A DNA stretch of 54,420 nt from JBFWYO01 sp050186335 (GCA_050186335.1 JBFWYO010000019.1:1-54420); one strand, 5' to 3'. Counted from the stretch's first letter, positions 16,491 through 25,406 are shown. Numbers and translations are program-made. Notes: a model not told the origin generated them from the letters alone.

Positions 16491-17345
16491 ATGGCATTTT
16501 CGACGCTGACCTACGAGCGGACCGGGCGCGTCGCTCGGATCGTCTTCAACCGGCCGGAACGGCTGAACGCAATCAACGCGAACACGCCAGGCGAAATCGC
16601 CCGCGCGGTGCGCGCGGCCAACGACGACCCGGCGGTGCATGTCATCGTGTTGTCCGGCCGGGGCGCTGCGTTCTGCGCCGGATACGATTTGAAGACTTAT
16701 GCCGAGCAGGGCGAAAGCAGCTCGGTCATTCAAACCAAGATGCCGTGGGATCCGATGCTGGACTACGCGGCGATGAAAGATTTCACCGACGACTTCATGT
16801 CGCTCTGGCGGAGCTACAAGCCGGTCATCTGCAAGGTTCACGGATACGCGGTGGCCGGCGGCAGCGATATCGCCTTGTGCTGCGATATCGTCGTCATGGA
16901 GGAAACCGCCAAGATCGGCTATCCGCCGGCGCGCGTATGGGGCTGCCCGACCACCGCCATGTGGGTCTATCGCATCGGCGCGGAGCGCGCCAAGCGGCTG
17001 CTGCTGACCGGCGATTTGATCGACGGCAAGGAAGCCTATCGCATCGGACTGGTCACCGATGCCGTGCCGAAGACGAAGCTCGATAAGCGCGTCGAGCAGC
17101 TCGCCGAACGCATGGCCGGCGTGCCGAAGAACCAGCTCATGATGCAGAAGCTGATGATCAACCAGGCCTACGAGAACATGGGCATGGGCACGACGCAGAT
17201 GATCGCGACCTTGTTCGACGGCATCACGCGACATTCGCCGGAGGGCGTCGCCTTCCGCCAGCGCGCGCAGAAAGTCGGCTTCCAGCAGGCGGTCAAGGAA
17301 CGCGACAGCGGCGCCTATCTGGACGAGTTGTGGAAGATCAAATGA
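16491..17345 (+). CDS. Crotonase / enoyl-CoA hydratase family protein with atypical active site
   Basis: A 284-residue crotonase-fold protein. The oxyanion-hole regions FCAGYDL and AVAGGSDIA are present, so it should bind an acyl-CoA. At the two catalytic glutamate positions of classical enoyl-CoA hydratase it has Asp126 (AGGSDIA instead of GGGCEL) and Pro146 (IGYPPARVWG instead of a GQPE-type motif). Simple hydration is therefore doubtful. The ATG chosen begins the MAFSTLTYER start; a GTG 39 bases upstream is the alternative. It overlaps the TetR gene by 4 bases and has an operator upstream. Confidence 0.85.
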   Translation: MAFSTLTYERTGRVARIVFNRPERLNAINANTPGEIARAVRAANDDPAVHVIVLSGRGAAFCAGYDLKTYAEQGESSSVIQTKMPWDPMLDYAAMKDFTDDFMSLWRSYKPVICKVHGYAVAGGSDIALCCDIVVMEETAKIGYPPARVWGCPTTAMWVYRIGAERAKRLLLTGDLIDGKEAYRIGLVTDAVPKTKLDKRVEQLAERMAGVPKNQLMMQKLMINQAYENMGMGTTQMIATLFDGITRHSPEGVAFRQRAQKVGFQQAVKERDSGAYLDELWKIK

Positions 17346-17983
17346 GCGGTGCTGCGCCCGCCCTGGCGGCCCGCAAGCAACAACGCAAGGACCGCAACCG
17401 CGCGTTCCGGCGCGGTCATTTTCTGGCCGCGGCCAAGCGCGTGTTCGCCGCCAAAGGTCTCGACGGCGCATCGGTGCGCGACATCGCGCGCGAGGCGGGT
17501 TATTCGCCGGCCGCGATCTATTTCTACTATCCGAGCAAGGAAGCGATCTACGGCGACATTCTGGCCGATTCGCTGGCGGCTTTAATTCGTTCCATCAAGG
17601 AAGCTTCGCCGCCGAGCCAATCCGCCGCCGATCGGATGGCGCGCGCCGCGCTCGCCTTCTACGATTATTATTTCTCGCATCGCGACGAGCTGGATCTCAG
17701 TTTCTATTTGTTCAACGGCATCCGTCCGCGCGGCCTGACGCCGGAAATCAATCGGCAACTGAACGGCAGACTGATTGCCCTGTTGCAGTACATTGCCGAC
17801 CTGATCGCGGCTGCAACCGACCTGCCGCGCGACTCCGCCAACGAAGAGGCCGTCGCCGCATTCAGCCACATGAGCGGATTGCTGCTGCTGAACAATTCCG
17901 GACGGCTCAAGACCTTCGGCTTCGACGGGCGCACGCTGGCGGAGCGGTACGTGCGCAAGATGACGCCGCGACCGCTAACATAG
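17342..17983 (+). CDS. TetR/AcrR family transcriptional regulator
   Basis: A 213-residue regulator. The N-terminal helix-turn-helix (about residues 25-75) reads RGHFLAAAKRVFAAKGLDGA, then VRDIAREAGYSPAAIYFYYPSKEAIY, a good TetR match. The C-terminal ligand domain is helical and unassigned. The ATG overlaps the crotonase stop in an ATGA arrangement, so the two are translated together. It probably represses its own operon through the inverted repeat at 16379-16399, with an acyl-CoA as a plausible inducer. Confidence 0.92.
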   Translation: MSGAAPALAARKQQRKDRNRAFRRGHFLAAAKRVFAAKGLDGASVRDIAREAGYSPAAIYFYYPSKEAIYGDILADSLAALIRSIKEASPPSQSAADRMARAALAFYDYYFSHRDELDLSFYLFNGIRPRGLTPEINRQLNGRLIALLQYIADLIAAATDLPRDSANEEAVAAFSHMSGLLLLNNSGRLKTFGFDGRTLAERYVRKMTPRPLT

Positions 17984-18109
17984 AATGTTCCTCGTGCCGA
18001 GTTTGTCGGAGCATGAGGAATTGCTGCGCGTCTCCGAAAGCGTCATTTCGCGCGCGCCGCGCAGGACCGGTCGTTATCGCGCAGACGCGTCCCGACCTGC
18101 GGCGCGGTT

Positions 18110-19096
18110 TCACGCGTTGACGTCGATCACCGTGCGGCCACGCACCTGGCCCTTGAGGATCTGATGGGCCAGCGCCGGCAGGTCGGCCAAGGGTTTGGTC
18201 GCGGTCATCGCGTCGAGCTTATCCATCGGCAGATCGCTCGCAAGCCGCTCCCACGCCTTTTGCCGGCGCGGCACCGGGCACCAAACCGAATCGATGCCCA
18301 ACAAGTTCACCCCGCGCAGAATCAGCGGAAGCACGGTCGCTTTCAGGTCGTTGCCGCCGGCATTGCCGCAGACGGCGACCGAGCCATGCGTGTCGGTCTG
18401 CACGAATGCGTTGGCGAGCACGACGCCGCCCACGGTATCGACCACGCCCTTCCACTTCGCCGTATCGAGCGGCTTGGGCGCGGCATTGCTCAAGTCCGCG
18501 CGATCGACGATCGAGTTGGCGCCGAGCGATTTGAGATAATCGTGCGCCTCGGCGCGGCCGGTCGAGGCCGCCACCTTATAGCCGAGCTTGGCCAGGATCG
18601 CGACGGCAACCGAGCCCACGCCGCCGGCCGCACCGGTCACCAGCACGTCGCCGTCTTTTTTCAAGCCATGATCTTCCAGCGCCATGACCGCGAGCATGGC
18701 GGTAAAGCCGGCTGTGCCGAGCGCCATCGCGCGCTTCAGGCTCAGCCCCTTCGGCAGCTTGACCAGCCAGTCGCCCTTCACGCGCGCCTTTTGCGCAAAG
18801 CCGCCCCAATGACGTTCGCCCAAGCCCCAGCCGGTCAAAATCACTTCGTCGCCGGGCTTGAAGTTGGACGACTGCGAGCTTTCCACGACGCCGGAAAAAT
18901 CGATGCCGGGAACGTGCGGGTATTTGCGCACCAAACGCGCCAAGCCATTCAGGATCAGTCCATCCTTGTAGTTAAGATCGGAATAATGCACCCGCACAAC
19001 GACGTCGCCCTCGGGCAATGCGTTGTCTTCGAGCGCGGCGACCGACGACGTCACTTTTCCGTCTTTTTCTTCCAGCAGAATGGCCTTGAAGCTCAT
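18110..19096 (-). CDS. acuI: Acrylyl-CoA reductase AcuI / YhdH-type zinc-free MDR oxidoreductase
   Basis: A 328-residue medium-chain dehydrogenase/reductase. It starts MSFKAILLEE and contains YSDLNYKDGL, HVPGIDFSGVV and the nucleotide motif GAAGGVGSVAVAIL. The overall pattern matches AcuI/YhdH, which reduce acrylyl-CoA to propionyl-CoA with NADPH. The zinc-binding cysteines of alcohol dehydrogenases are absent, as expected. GAGGAG stands 5 bases before the ATG, which is preferred to a GTG one codon upstream. It is divergent from the DUF898 gene. Its role would be detoxifying acrylyl-CoA or assimilating 3-hydroxypropionate or DMSP products. Confidence 0.85.
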   Translation of the reverse strand: MSFKAILLEEKDGKVTSSVAALEDNALPEGDVVVRVHYSDLNYKDGLILNGLARLVRKYPHVPGIDFSGVVESSQSSNFKPGDEVILTGWGLGERHWGGFAQKARVKGDWLVKLPKGLSLKRAMALGTAGFTAMLAVMALEDHGLKKDGDVLVTGAAGGVGSVAVAILAKLGYKVAASTGRAEAHDYLKSLGANSIVDRADLSNAAPKPLDTAKWKGVVDTVGGVVLANAFVQTDTHGSVAVCGNAGGNDLKATVLPLILRGVNLLGIDSVWCPVPRRQKAWERLASDLPMDKLDAMTATKPLADLPALAHQILKGQVRGRTVIDVNA

Positions 19097-19263
19097 CACG
19101 ACTCCTCACGATTGAAACGGGCGGCATCGGCGGAGAAGCGACGGTCGCGCGGGACCAACTTGGCCGCGACCGCCCCTTTCAGCACGCCGGGATTTTGCTA
19201 TAAGAGCTTCATTCCCCGCCGCGCGCAAGCCGCCCTACGCGCCAGTGACTCTGCGAGCTTTTC

Positions 19264-20547
19264 ATGGCCGATAAGGACGATCCGAACAAGAAGCCGCCGA
19301 GCGGCATCGTGCAGCAGCGCCGCTCGCGCGATTTTCTGATCGTCAAACGCGGCGAGTCGGCCCGGCCGGGCGCGTCCCCGCCAACCGCACCCGTCACGCC
19401 CGCCGTACCGCCGCCGCCTGCGGCGCCACCGTCCGGCCCCTGGCGCAGCGCCGGCCACGCGGCGCCGCCACAGCGCCAACCGGCGGCCTATCCCCCGGCC
19501 GTGCCGCCTGCCGCCCCGCCGCCCGGCCTACCGCCCGGCACCCCGGGTGCGCCGGCCGCGCCGCCGCTGCCGACCGGTCCGCGCGATCGGTTGCTCTACG
19601 ACGGCAGTCTGGGCGAGTTGTATGTGATCTTCATCATCAACCTGCTGCTCAGCATCGTCACGCTCGGCATCTATCGATTTTGGGGCAAGACCCGCATCCG
19701 GCGCTACGTCTGGAGCCACACCAGCCTTCACGGCGAGCGCTTCGAGTATGCCGGCACGGGCCTGGAATTGTTCCTGGGCTTCTTGATGGCGCTGGCGATC
19801 TACGCGCCGTTTCTTGCCGCGCTGTACTACGTCCAGATCGAGTACCCGCCGATTCCCGACGCGCGCACCGGCGCGCCGGATTGGGACAACCTCATCCTGC
19901 TGATCGGCCTCAACGTCGCCTTCTTTATCGTGTTCCTCTATCTCTACAGTGTGGCGGTCTTCAGCACGTTTCGCTATCGCGTCTCGCGGACCTTATGGCG
20001 CGGCTTGCGGGGGTCCGTTTCCGGCTCGGCCTATGGATACGGCGCCCGCGCGTTCGGCAGTTCCATTCTCAATAGTATTTGCCTGGGCCTGCTGCGGCCG
20101 TTGATCGATGCCTGGCTGATGCGCTACCGCCTCAGCAATACGACCATCGGCAACCGCAACTTCAAGTTGGACCTGGACGGCGGCGGGCTGTACACAACGT
20201 TCATCGTGACGTGGCTGCTAACCATCCCGACGCTCGGATTGGCGCAGTTCTGGTATCAGGCGGCGCTGTTGCGCGCGGTTGCCGGTGGCACGCAGTTCGA
20301 GAATTTGCGCTTCGAAAGCGACGTGCGCGGCGGCTCGCTGCTCGGTTTCACCATCGTCAACATCCTGATCTATGTGTTCACGCTGACGCTGGGCTATCCG
20401 ATCGTCGTGCAGCGCACGTTGAAGTATCTCGGCAATCACCTGGTCGTCGTCGGCGAGCAGAATTTCGACGAGATCGCGCAGTCCTCGCAGTGGCGGCCGC
20501 GCACCGGCGAGGGGCTCGGCGAATTCATGGGCGTCGGCTGGATCTGA
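19264..20547 (+). CDS. DUF898 (YjgN family) membrane protein
   Basis: A 427-residue inner-membrane protein. The first 110 residues are a proline/alanine-rich hydrophilic region. Several hydrophobic segments follow, with the DUF898 hallmark ITLGIYRFWGKTRIRRYVWS-like stretch seen here as TLGIYRFWGKTRIRRYVW, and a repeat of it near residue 315 (IPTLGLAQFWYQ). Function is unknown in the family. It is 12 bases upstream of the M48 protease, an arrangement found in many proteobacteria, so the two products probably work together at the membrane. Confidence 0.88.
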   Translation: MADKDDPNKKPPSGIVQQRRSRDFLIVKRGESARPGASPPTAPVTPAVPPPPAAPPSGPWRSAGHAAPPQRQPAAYPPAVPPAAPPPGLPPGTPGAPAAPPLPTGPRDRLLYDGSLGELYVIFIINLLLSIVTLGIYRFWGKTRIRRYVWSHTSLHGERFEYAGTGLELFLGFLMALAIYAPFLAALYYVQIEYPPIPDARTGAPDWDNLILLIGLNVAFFIVFLYLYSVAVFSTFRYRVSRTLWRGLRGSVSGSAYGYGARAFGSSILNSICLGLLRPLIDAWLMRYRLSNTTIGNRNFKLDLDGGGLYTTFIVTWLLTIPTLGLAQFWYQAALLRAVAGGTQFENLRFESDVRGGSLLGFTIVNILIYVFTLTLGYPIVVQRTLKYLGNHLVVVGEQNFDEIAQSSQWRPRTGEGLGEFMGVGWI

Positions 20548-20559
20548 CGGACGAGGCAA

Positions 20560-21642
20560 ATGGCGAGCTATTCCGGCATCTACACGGACGGCAAGACCGG
20601 ACGACGGCGCACCGTCACGGTCTATGCCATGGCCGAGGGGCTTGAGATCGTCGAGGACCGGCAGCCGATCGCGCGCTGGGCTTACGGCACCATTCGCCTG
20701 CTGGAGGAAGTCTATACCAACCAGCCGGTGCGCCTGCGCAGTTTGGCCGCGGGCGATGCCCGGCTGTCCGTGACCGATCACAATTTCCTCGAGGAACTGC
20801 GCACGCGCAGCGCAAACCTGTCCGGCCGCGATATGCGCCGGAGCCGCGTGCTGCCGCGCGCCGTCGGTTGGACGTTCGGGCTGGCGGTCGTCCTGGTCGG
20901 CATGTACTTCGGATTGCCGCTCATGGCCCGCCCCGTCGCCTTCATGGTCCCGGTCAGTTGGGAGGAGAAGTGGGGCGAATCGATCATGCGCCAAGCGCTC
21001 ACCATCTTCGGCGGCGGCAAGCGCTGTGCGAATGCCGAGGGCGAGGCGGCGCTGAACAACCTGATCCTGCGCATCGGCAAGACGCGCGCGCATCAATACC
21101 GGTTCCGCGTTCAGGTGGTCGATCATTCGATGGTCAACGCCTTCGCCGCACCCGGCGGCTACATCGTCGTGTTCCGCGGCTTGATCGACAAGTCGGGCTC
21201 GCCCGAAGAGCTGGCCGGCGTGATCGGGCACGAAATGGGCCACGTGCTGGAACGCCATGGGACGCAGGCGCTGATCCGCCAGGTCGGCATGTCGGCGATC
21301 ATTTCGGCAATGATCGGCGACGCGTCGTCCATCGGCACCAGCCTGGCCGATTTCGCCGGCACGCTCGCCAGCCTGTCCTATGGCCGCCAAGCCGAGCACG
21401 AAGCCGACGAAGTCGGCGTCGCGATGTTGAACAAGGCCGGCATCAACGCGCGCCCGTTCGCCGAGTTCTTCGAACGCATCGGCAAGGACGAGCCGAACTC
21501 GGATTTGCTGAAATACCTGTCCACGCATCCGGCCAGCCGCGACCGCGCGAAATTCGTGCGCGACCAATCGGCTAGCACCGGCAAGGCCATGTCCGATCAG
21601 GAATGGCGCGATCTGAAGAATATCTGCCGCACCAGCCGGTAA
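20560..21642 (+). CDS. M48 family metalloprotease with N-terminal DUF7092-like domain
   Basis: A 360-residue membrane-anchored zinc protease. Residues 1-90 form a small beta-rich domain (SGIYTDGKTGRRRTVTVYAM) typical of the proteases that accompany DUF898 proteins. A membrane segment spans about 102-125. The catalytic HEMGH is at residues 224-228 and the third zinc ligand lies in EHEADE near 280. The C terminus keeps STHPASRDRA, as in BepA-like M48 proteases. It is expected to face the periplasm and take part in envelope quality control; the substrate is unknown. Confidence 0.9.
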   Translation: MASYSGIYTDGKTGRRRTVTVYAMAEGLEIVEDRQPIARWAYGTIRLLEEVYTNQPVRLRSLAAGDARLSVTDHNFLEELRTRSANLSGRDMRRSRVLPRAVGWTFGLAVVLVGMYFGLPLMARPVAFMVPVSWEEKWGESIMRQALTIFGGGKRCANAEGEAALNNLILRIGKTRAHQYRFRVQVVDHSMVNAFAAPGGYIVVFRGLIDKSGSPEELAGVIGHEMGHVLERHGTQALIRQVGMSAIISAMIGDASSIGTSLADFAGTLASLSYGRQAEHEADEVGVAMLNKAGINARPFAEFFERIGKDEPNSDLLKYLSTHPASRDRAKFVRDQSASTGKAMSDQEWRDLKNICRTSR

Positions 21643-21808
21643 GGACTTTATTCGAGTCCAATGTATTTGGGCCCCATGCCGAGCCGGCGCGCTTGCGTCG
21701 AGTCGAAGCTTGGGCCGCCGGCGAAATCCTGCGTCCCCTCATCGCGATCTCACCAAAGCACGGCACGCTCGCGGCTCCGGATGACGTGGGATTCTGGCTT
21801 GTCGGCTT

Positions 21809-23155
21809 CTAGCTAGCGTCGGGCCGCAGCGTTTCCGCAAATCGTACCGGCGCGCCGACCGGTTTTGCCAACAGCTCGTCCTCGCGCATGACGATATGGC
21901 CGCGCACGATAGTCGCCTTCGGCCAGCCGGTCACCCTCATGCCGTCGAACGGCGTCCAACCGCAGCGGCTGGCGATCCACTTGTTCTCGATCGTGCGCCT
22001 GGCGGCGAGATCGACCAGCGTCAGATCGGCGTCATAGCCCAGCGCGATGCGGCCCTTGCCGGCGATATTGTAAATCCGCTGCGGGCCGCCGCTGGTCAGG
22101 TCGACGAAGCGCTCGAGCGTCAGGCGCCCCGCGGCGACATGATCGAGCATGATCGGGACGAGGGTTTGCACACCGGGCATGCCCGACGGGCTGCCCGGAT
22201 ACGGCCGGTCCTTTTCGGCGCGCGTGTGCGGCGCATGGTCCGAGCCGAGCACGTCGACCGTGCCGTCGGCGACGGCGCGCCATAGCGCGTCGCGGTGGCG
22301 CGCGTCCCGGATCGGCGGGTTCATTTGAGCGTAGGTGCCCAGCCGGTCGTAACATTCGGGTGCGGCCAGGGTCAGGTGCTGCGGCGTGACCTCGACCGTC
22401 GCAATGTCCTTGTGCGCGGCAAGCAGCGGCATTTCTTCGGCCGTGGTCACATGCAAGACATGGACCCGGCGCCCGGTCTTGCGCGCCAGACGCAGCAACC
22501 GCTCGGTGCAACGCAGGGCCGAGATTTCGTCGCGCCAGACCGGATGCTGGTGTGCGCTGCCGCCGACCTCAATCATCGTCTTGCGTTCGTTGAGCCGGGC
22601 CTCGTCCTCCGAATGCACGGCCATGCGGCGCACGCCATGCGCCAGGACCTGCTCGACCGTGGCGTCGTCCGCGACCAGCAGACTGCCGGTCGAGCTGCCC
22701 ATGAACATCTTGATGCCGCTGCAGCCTTCCTGGCGCTCCAAAGTCGCCAACTCGGCGATGTTGTCGCCGGCGGCACCGGCGAAGAACGCGAAATCGGTCC
22801 ACGCGCGGCCGCGGGCGCGGGCAACCTTGTCCGCCAGCGCCGCCGCGGTGGTGGTGGAGGGATTCGTGTTCGGCATCTCGAAAATGCCGACCACGCCGCC
22901 GAGCGCCGCGCCGCGCGTGCCGGTTTCAATATTTTCCTTGTGTTCGAGCCCGGGTTCGCGGAAATGCACCTGCGTGTCGATCACGCCGGGCAGCACATGC
23001 AGGCCCCCGGCGTCGACCGTGGCGGCCGCGGCGGCGCGACCCAAGTCGCCGATCGCCGCAATTCGCCCGTCGCGCACACCGAGATCGACGGACGCGCGGC
23101 CTGCGGGCGTCAGACAGACCCCGCCCTTGACGATCAGATCGAAGCTTTCGGCCAT
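21809..23155 (-). CDS. pyrC: Dihydroorotase (class I amidohydrolase)
   Basis: A 448-residue amidohydrolase of the dihydroorotase type, converting carbamoyl-aspartate to dihydroorotate in pyrimidine synthesis. The carboxylated lysine lies in GIKMFMGSS, metal and substrate residues in MAVHSED and VLHVTT, and the catalytic Asp in LGSDHAPHTRAEK. The first His of the usual HxH is Gln (DTQVHFREPG), which I recall in other alphaproteobacterial members. The ATG before AESFDLIVKGG was chosen over an upstream arginine-rich extension. It is the last gene of an operon with two glycosyltransferases. Another cyclic amidohydrolase activity is possible. Confidence 0.82.
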   Translation of the reverse strand: MAESFDLIVKGGVCLTPAGRASVDLGVRDGRIAAIGDLGRAAAAATVDAGGLHVLPGVIDTQVHFREPGLEHKENIETGTRGAALGGVVGIFEMPNTNPSTTTAAALADKVARARGRAWTDFAFFAGAAGDNIAELATLERQEGCSGIKMFMGSSTGSLLVADDATVEQVLAHGVRRMAVHSEDEARLNERKTMIEVGGSAHQHPVWRDEISALRCTERLLRLARKTGRRVHVLHVTTAEEMPLLAAHKDIATVEVTPQHLTLAAPECYDRLGTYAQMNPPIRDARHRDALWRAVADGTVDVLGSDHAPHTRAEKDRPYPGSPSGMPGVQTLVPIMLDHVAAGRLTLERFVDLTSGGPQRIYNIAGKGRIALGYDADLTLVDLAARRTIENKWIASRCGWTPFDGMRVTGWPKATIVRGHIVMREDELLAKPVGAPVRFAETLRPDAS

Positions 23156-23209
23156 GCCATTCCTCTTACCGCATCTCGCCGCTCGAAGGCGGCGCATGTC
23201 AAGCCGCGT

Positions 23210-24244
23210 TCACTTGCGGCGGCGTGCGATCAACCGGGTGAACAGATCGAGATAGCGCCCGATCACGGCCCGCTCGGTGAAGTCGCGCTCGAACTTTGCC
23301 CGCCCACCGCGGGCGAGACGGTCCGCCAGCGCGGGATCCGCAAGCACTTCGGCGATGCCGCGCGCGAGCGCCGGCGCATCGTCGATCGGCGACAGCAAGC
23401 CGGTTTCGCCATGGGTCAGCAAATAGGATGGGCCCTGGCTGGCGGTTGCGACCACGGGCTTGGCGTGCATCCACGCCTCGATCATTACATTACCGAGCGG
23501 TTCGTGGCGCGACGGCACGACGACCACGTCAGCCGCGGCGAACACCGGTCCGGGATCGGTTTGCCAGCCCAGCAAGCGGATACGGTCGGCGATGCCGAGC
23601 TGGCGCGCCAGCGATTCCAGCGCGCGGTGTTCCGGGCCTTCGCCGGCCAGCCACAGGTAAACGCCAGGCAAGGCGGCCAGCGCGCGCAACAAGGTATCGA
23701 ACGCCTTGTTCGTGTGCAGGCGGCCGAGCGCGACGATCAGCGGCGCGGCATCGGGGGTTGCATGGATGCGCCGTTCGAGTGCCTGCGCCGGGCGATCGTC
23801 GACGAAATTGTGGATGACGCTGCACGCGTCGGCGGGCCAGCCGGCGTCGACGACGTGCCGGCCGACATCTGGGGTTACCGCGACGAGATGATCGCAGTGG
23901 CGGTAATATTTGAGTCCGTAATAACCGCCCAGTCGTCCGACATGAACGAAATCGCCGCGCGGGCAATGTTTGGTCGCGCGGCTCATGTAGCTGATCACGA
24001 GATCGGCGCCGAACGCCGCAATACTGCGCCGCAAGGCGGGTCTGGTGGCGAGATCTAACGGCCCGCCGAAAGCGAGTTCGATCGGCTCGATGCCGCCTGC
24101 CCGCAAACGTGCCGCGCGCGCGGCATCGCGCCGGATGGCGACACGCTGGTCGATGCCGTGACGCTGCAAGGCAAGGCAGAACCGCTCGACGAACAATTCG
24201 GCGCCGCCTTGAGGTGCGCCCGCGAGGGCATGAAAAATTCGCAT
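23210..24244 (-). CDS. Glycosyltransferase family 4 protein
   Basis: A 344-residue GT-B glycosyltransferase. The N terminus MRIFHALAGAPQGGAELFVE is the acceptor-side Rossmann fold with the glycine-rich loop, and the C-terminal donor site shows VVVPSRHEPLGNVMIEAWMH, the E-X7-E region of GT4 enzymes. No membrane segment is present; it should act at the cytoplasmic face on a lipopolysaccharide-core or other glycan. Its ATG overlaps the stop of the heptosyltransferase gene (TGATG), so translation is coupled. The sugar is not predictable. Confidence 0.9.
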   Translation of the reverse strand: MRIFHALAGAPQGGAELFVERFCLALQRHGIDQRVAIRRDAARAARLRAGGIEPIELAFGGPLDLATRPALRRSIAAFGADLVISYMSRATKHCPRGDFVHVGRLGGYYGLKYYRHCDHLVAVTPDVGRHVVDAGWPADACSVIHNFVDDRPAQALERRIHATPDAAPLIVALGRLHTNKAFDTLLRALAALPGVYLWLAGEGPEHRALESLARQLGIADRIRLLGWQTDPGPVFAAADVVVVPSRHEPLGNVMIEAWMHAKPVVATASQGPSYLLTHGETGLLSPIDDAPALARGIAEVLADPALADRLARGGRAKFERDFTERAVIGRYLDLFTRLIARRRK

Positions 24245-25227
24245 CAGGCGCCCTCGCCCGTTTTCGCCGGCGCCGCATCGGCGCTTCGAGCGAACAACGC
24301 GATCGCCGCGCGCGCGACTTTCTCGACCGCCAGGCTTTCCATCCAGCTGCGCTTGAGCCGGTAATCGTACCCCGGCGTCGCGACGATATCGCGGTAACTG
24401 AGATCCGTGCGCACAACCTGCGTGTTCGGGCCCCACGGCGCATACCATTCGTCGCGGCTGGGACCAAACAGTCCAAGCGTCGGCACGCCGGAAGACGCGG
24501 CGATGTGCATCAAACCGGAATCGTTGCCGACGAACAACGCGCATCGGCGCAGGCATTCGTAGGCGGTCAGCAGATCGGTCCGGCCGACGAGATCGATCGT
24601 GCGGCTCGGATCGAGCGCCGCGAGAACGGGTGCCGCGGCGTCGCGTTCCGCGGCGGCGCCGAACACCGCGACGCGCGCGCCGGGTAGAATGCCGCCCGGC
24701 GCGGTCAGTTCGCGCGCCAATGCAACGAAACGATCGGCCGGCCATTGCTTGCCGATCCAGTTGGCGGTCGGCGCCAGGGCCAGCACCGGGCCGCCGGTCG
24801 GGAGCGCGGCGGCGGCCTGGCGGCGATGCGCATCGCCGCTCCACAAGCGCGGCGCCGGCGGCTCGGACAGCCGGAAGCTGGTTTGGACCTGCCTTACCTT
24901 GTGCCGATCGGGCCGTGCGGCGGCGAGCACGAAGCGCCGGCAGGTCGGCACGAGATAGGCGGTCGCCGAGCCGCGCAGATCGGCCACCGCGCGCCAGCGC
25001 GTGAACGCAACGCGGCGCCACAGATCGAGCCAATGCAGGGAGTATGGCCGCTTGCGCATGACCAGCAGGGTTTCGAGCCGCGGAACCGCCTCGAACAGGC
25101 CGGCGGCGGCCGGGCCGCATGCCACGGTGACCCGCGCCATGGGGAAGGCGTCCAGCATCCAGGCCAGGCCGCCCGTGGACAGAACCGCGTCGCCGATCCG
25201 GTTTGAAGTGATGAATAAGATGCGCAT
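24244..25227 (-). CDS. Glycosyltransferase family 9 (heptosyltransferase-like) protein
   Basis: A 327-residue ADP-heptose:LPS heptosyltransferase-like protein. It begins MRILFITSNRIGDAVLSTGG and has FVGNDSGLMHIAASSGVPTLGLFGPS, the GT9 donor-binding signature. It probably adds a heptose or related sugar to the lipopolysaccharide core on the cytoplasmic side. No Shine-Dalgarno sequence precedes the ATG; a TATAAC ends 9 bases before it inside an inverted repeat, so the mRNA may be leaderless. It is the first gene of the operon with the GT4 and dihydroorotase genes. Confidence 0.88.
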   Translation of the reverse strand: MRILFITSNRIGDAVLSTGGLAWMLDAFPMARVTVACGPAAAGLFEAVPRLETLLVMRKRPYSLHWLDLWRRVAFTRWRAVADLRGSATAYLVPTCRRFVLAAARPDRHKVRQVQTSFRLSEPPAPRLWSGDAHRRQAAAALPTGGPVLALAPTANWIGKQWPADRFVALARELTAPGGILPGARVAVFGAAAERDAAAPVLAALDPSRTIDLVGRTDLLTAYECLRRCALFVGNDSGLMHIAASSGVPTLGLFGPSRDEWYAPWGPNTQVVRTDLSYRDIVATPGYDYRLKRSWMESLAVEKVARAAIALFARSADAAPAKTGEGA

Positions 25228-25230
25228 CCG

Positions 25231-25255
25231 CGGCCGGTTATAAGGGGGCCGGCCG
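25231..25255 (-). promoter_or_regulatory. Inverted repeat with TATAAC just upstream of the heptosyltransferase ATG
   Basis: Seven-bp arms CGGCCGG and CCGGCCG flank an 11-base spacer whose leftward strand contains TATAAC. A transcript starting at the usual distance would begin at or within three bases of the ATG. A good -35 is not visible. It could be a promoter for a leaderless mRNA, an operator, or a hairpin limiting initiation. Confidence 0.35.
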
Positions 25256-25406
25256 GAAAAATCCACGGACCGGGATTGGCCCCGATAAACTTGCTCGGAG
25301 GGCTTGCCCCGCGAACGATTAGAAGCACATTAGGCGCAGTTGCCGGCAGCACTTCGCCGCTTGCCGAGCGACGGGCTGTCCACCGGGGAATTTTCGAGGC
25401 GCGCAC

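Noticed and set aside
22295..24058. A 587-codon open frame opposite dihydroorotase and the GT4 gene
   Set aside because: It spans two genes that have intact motifs, and its composition is that of an antisense shadow.
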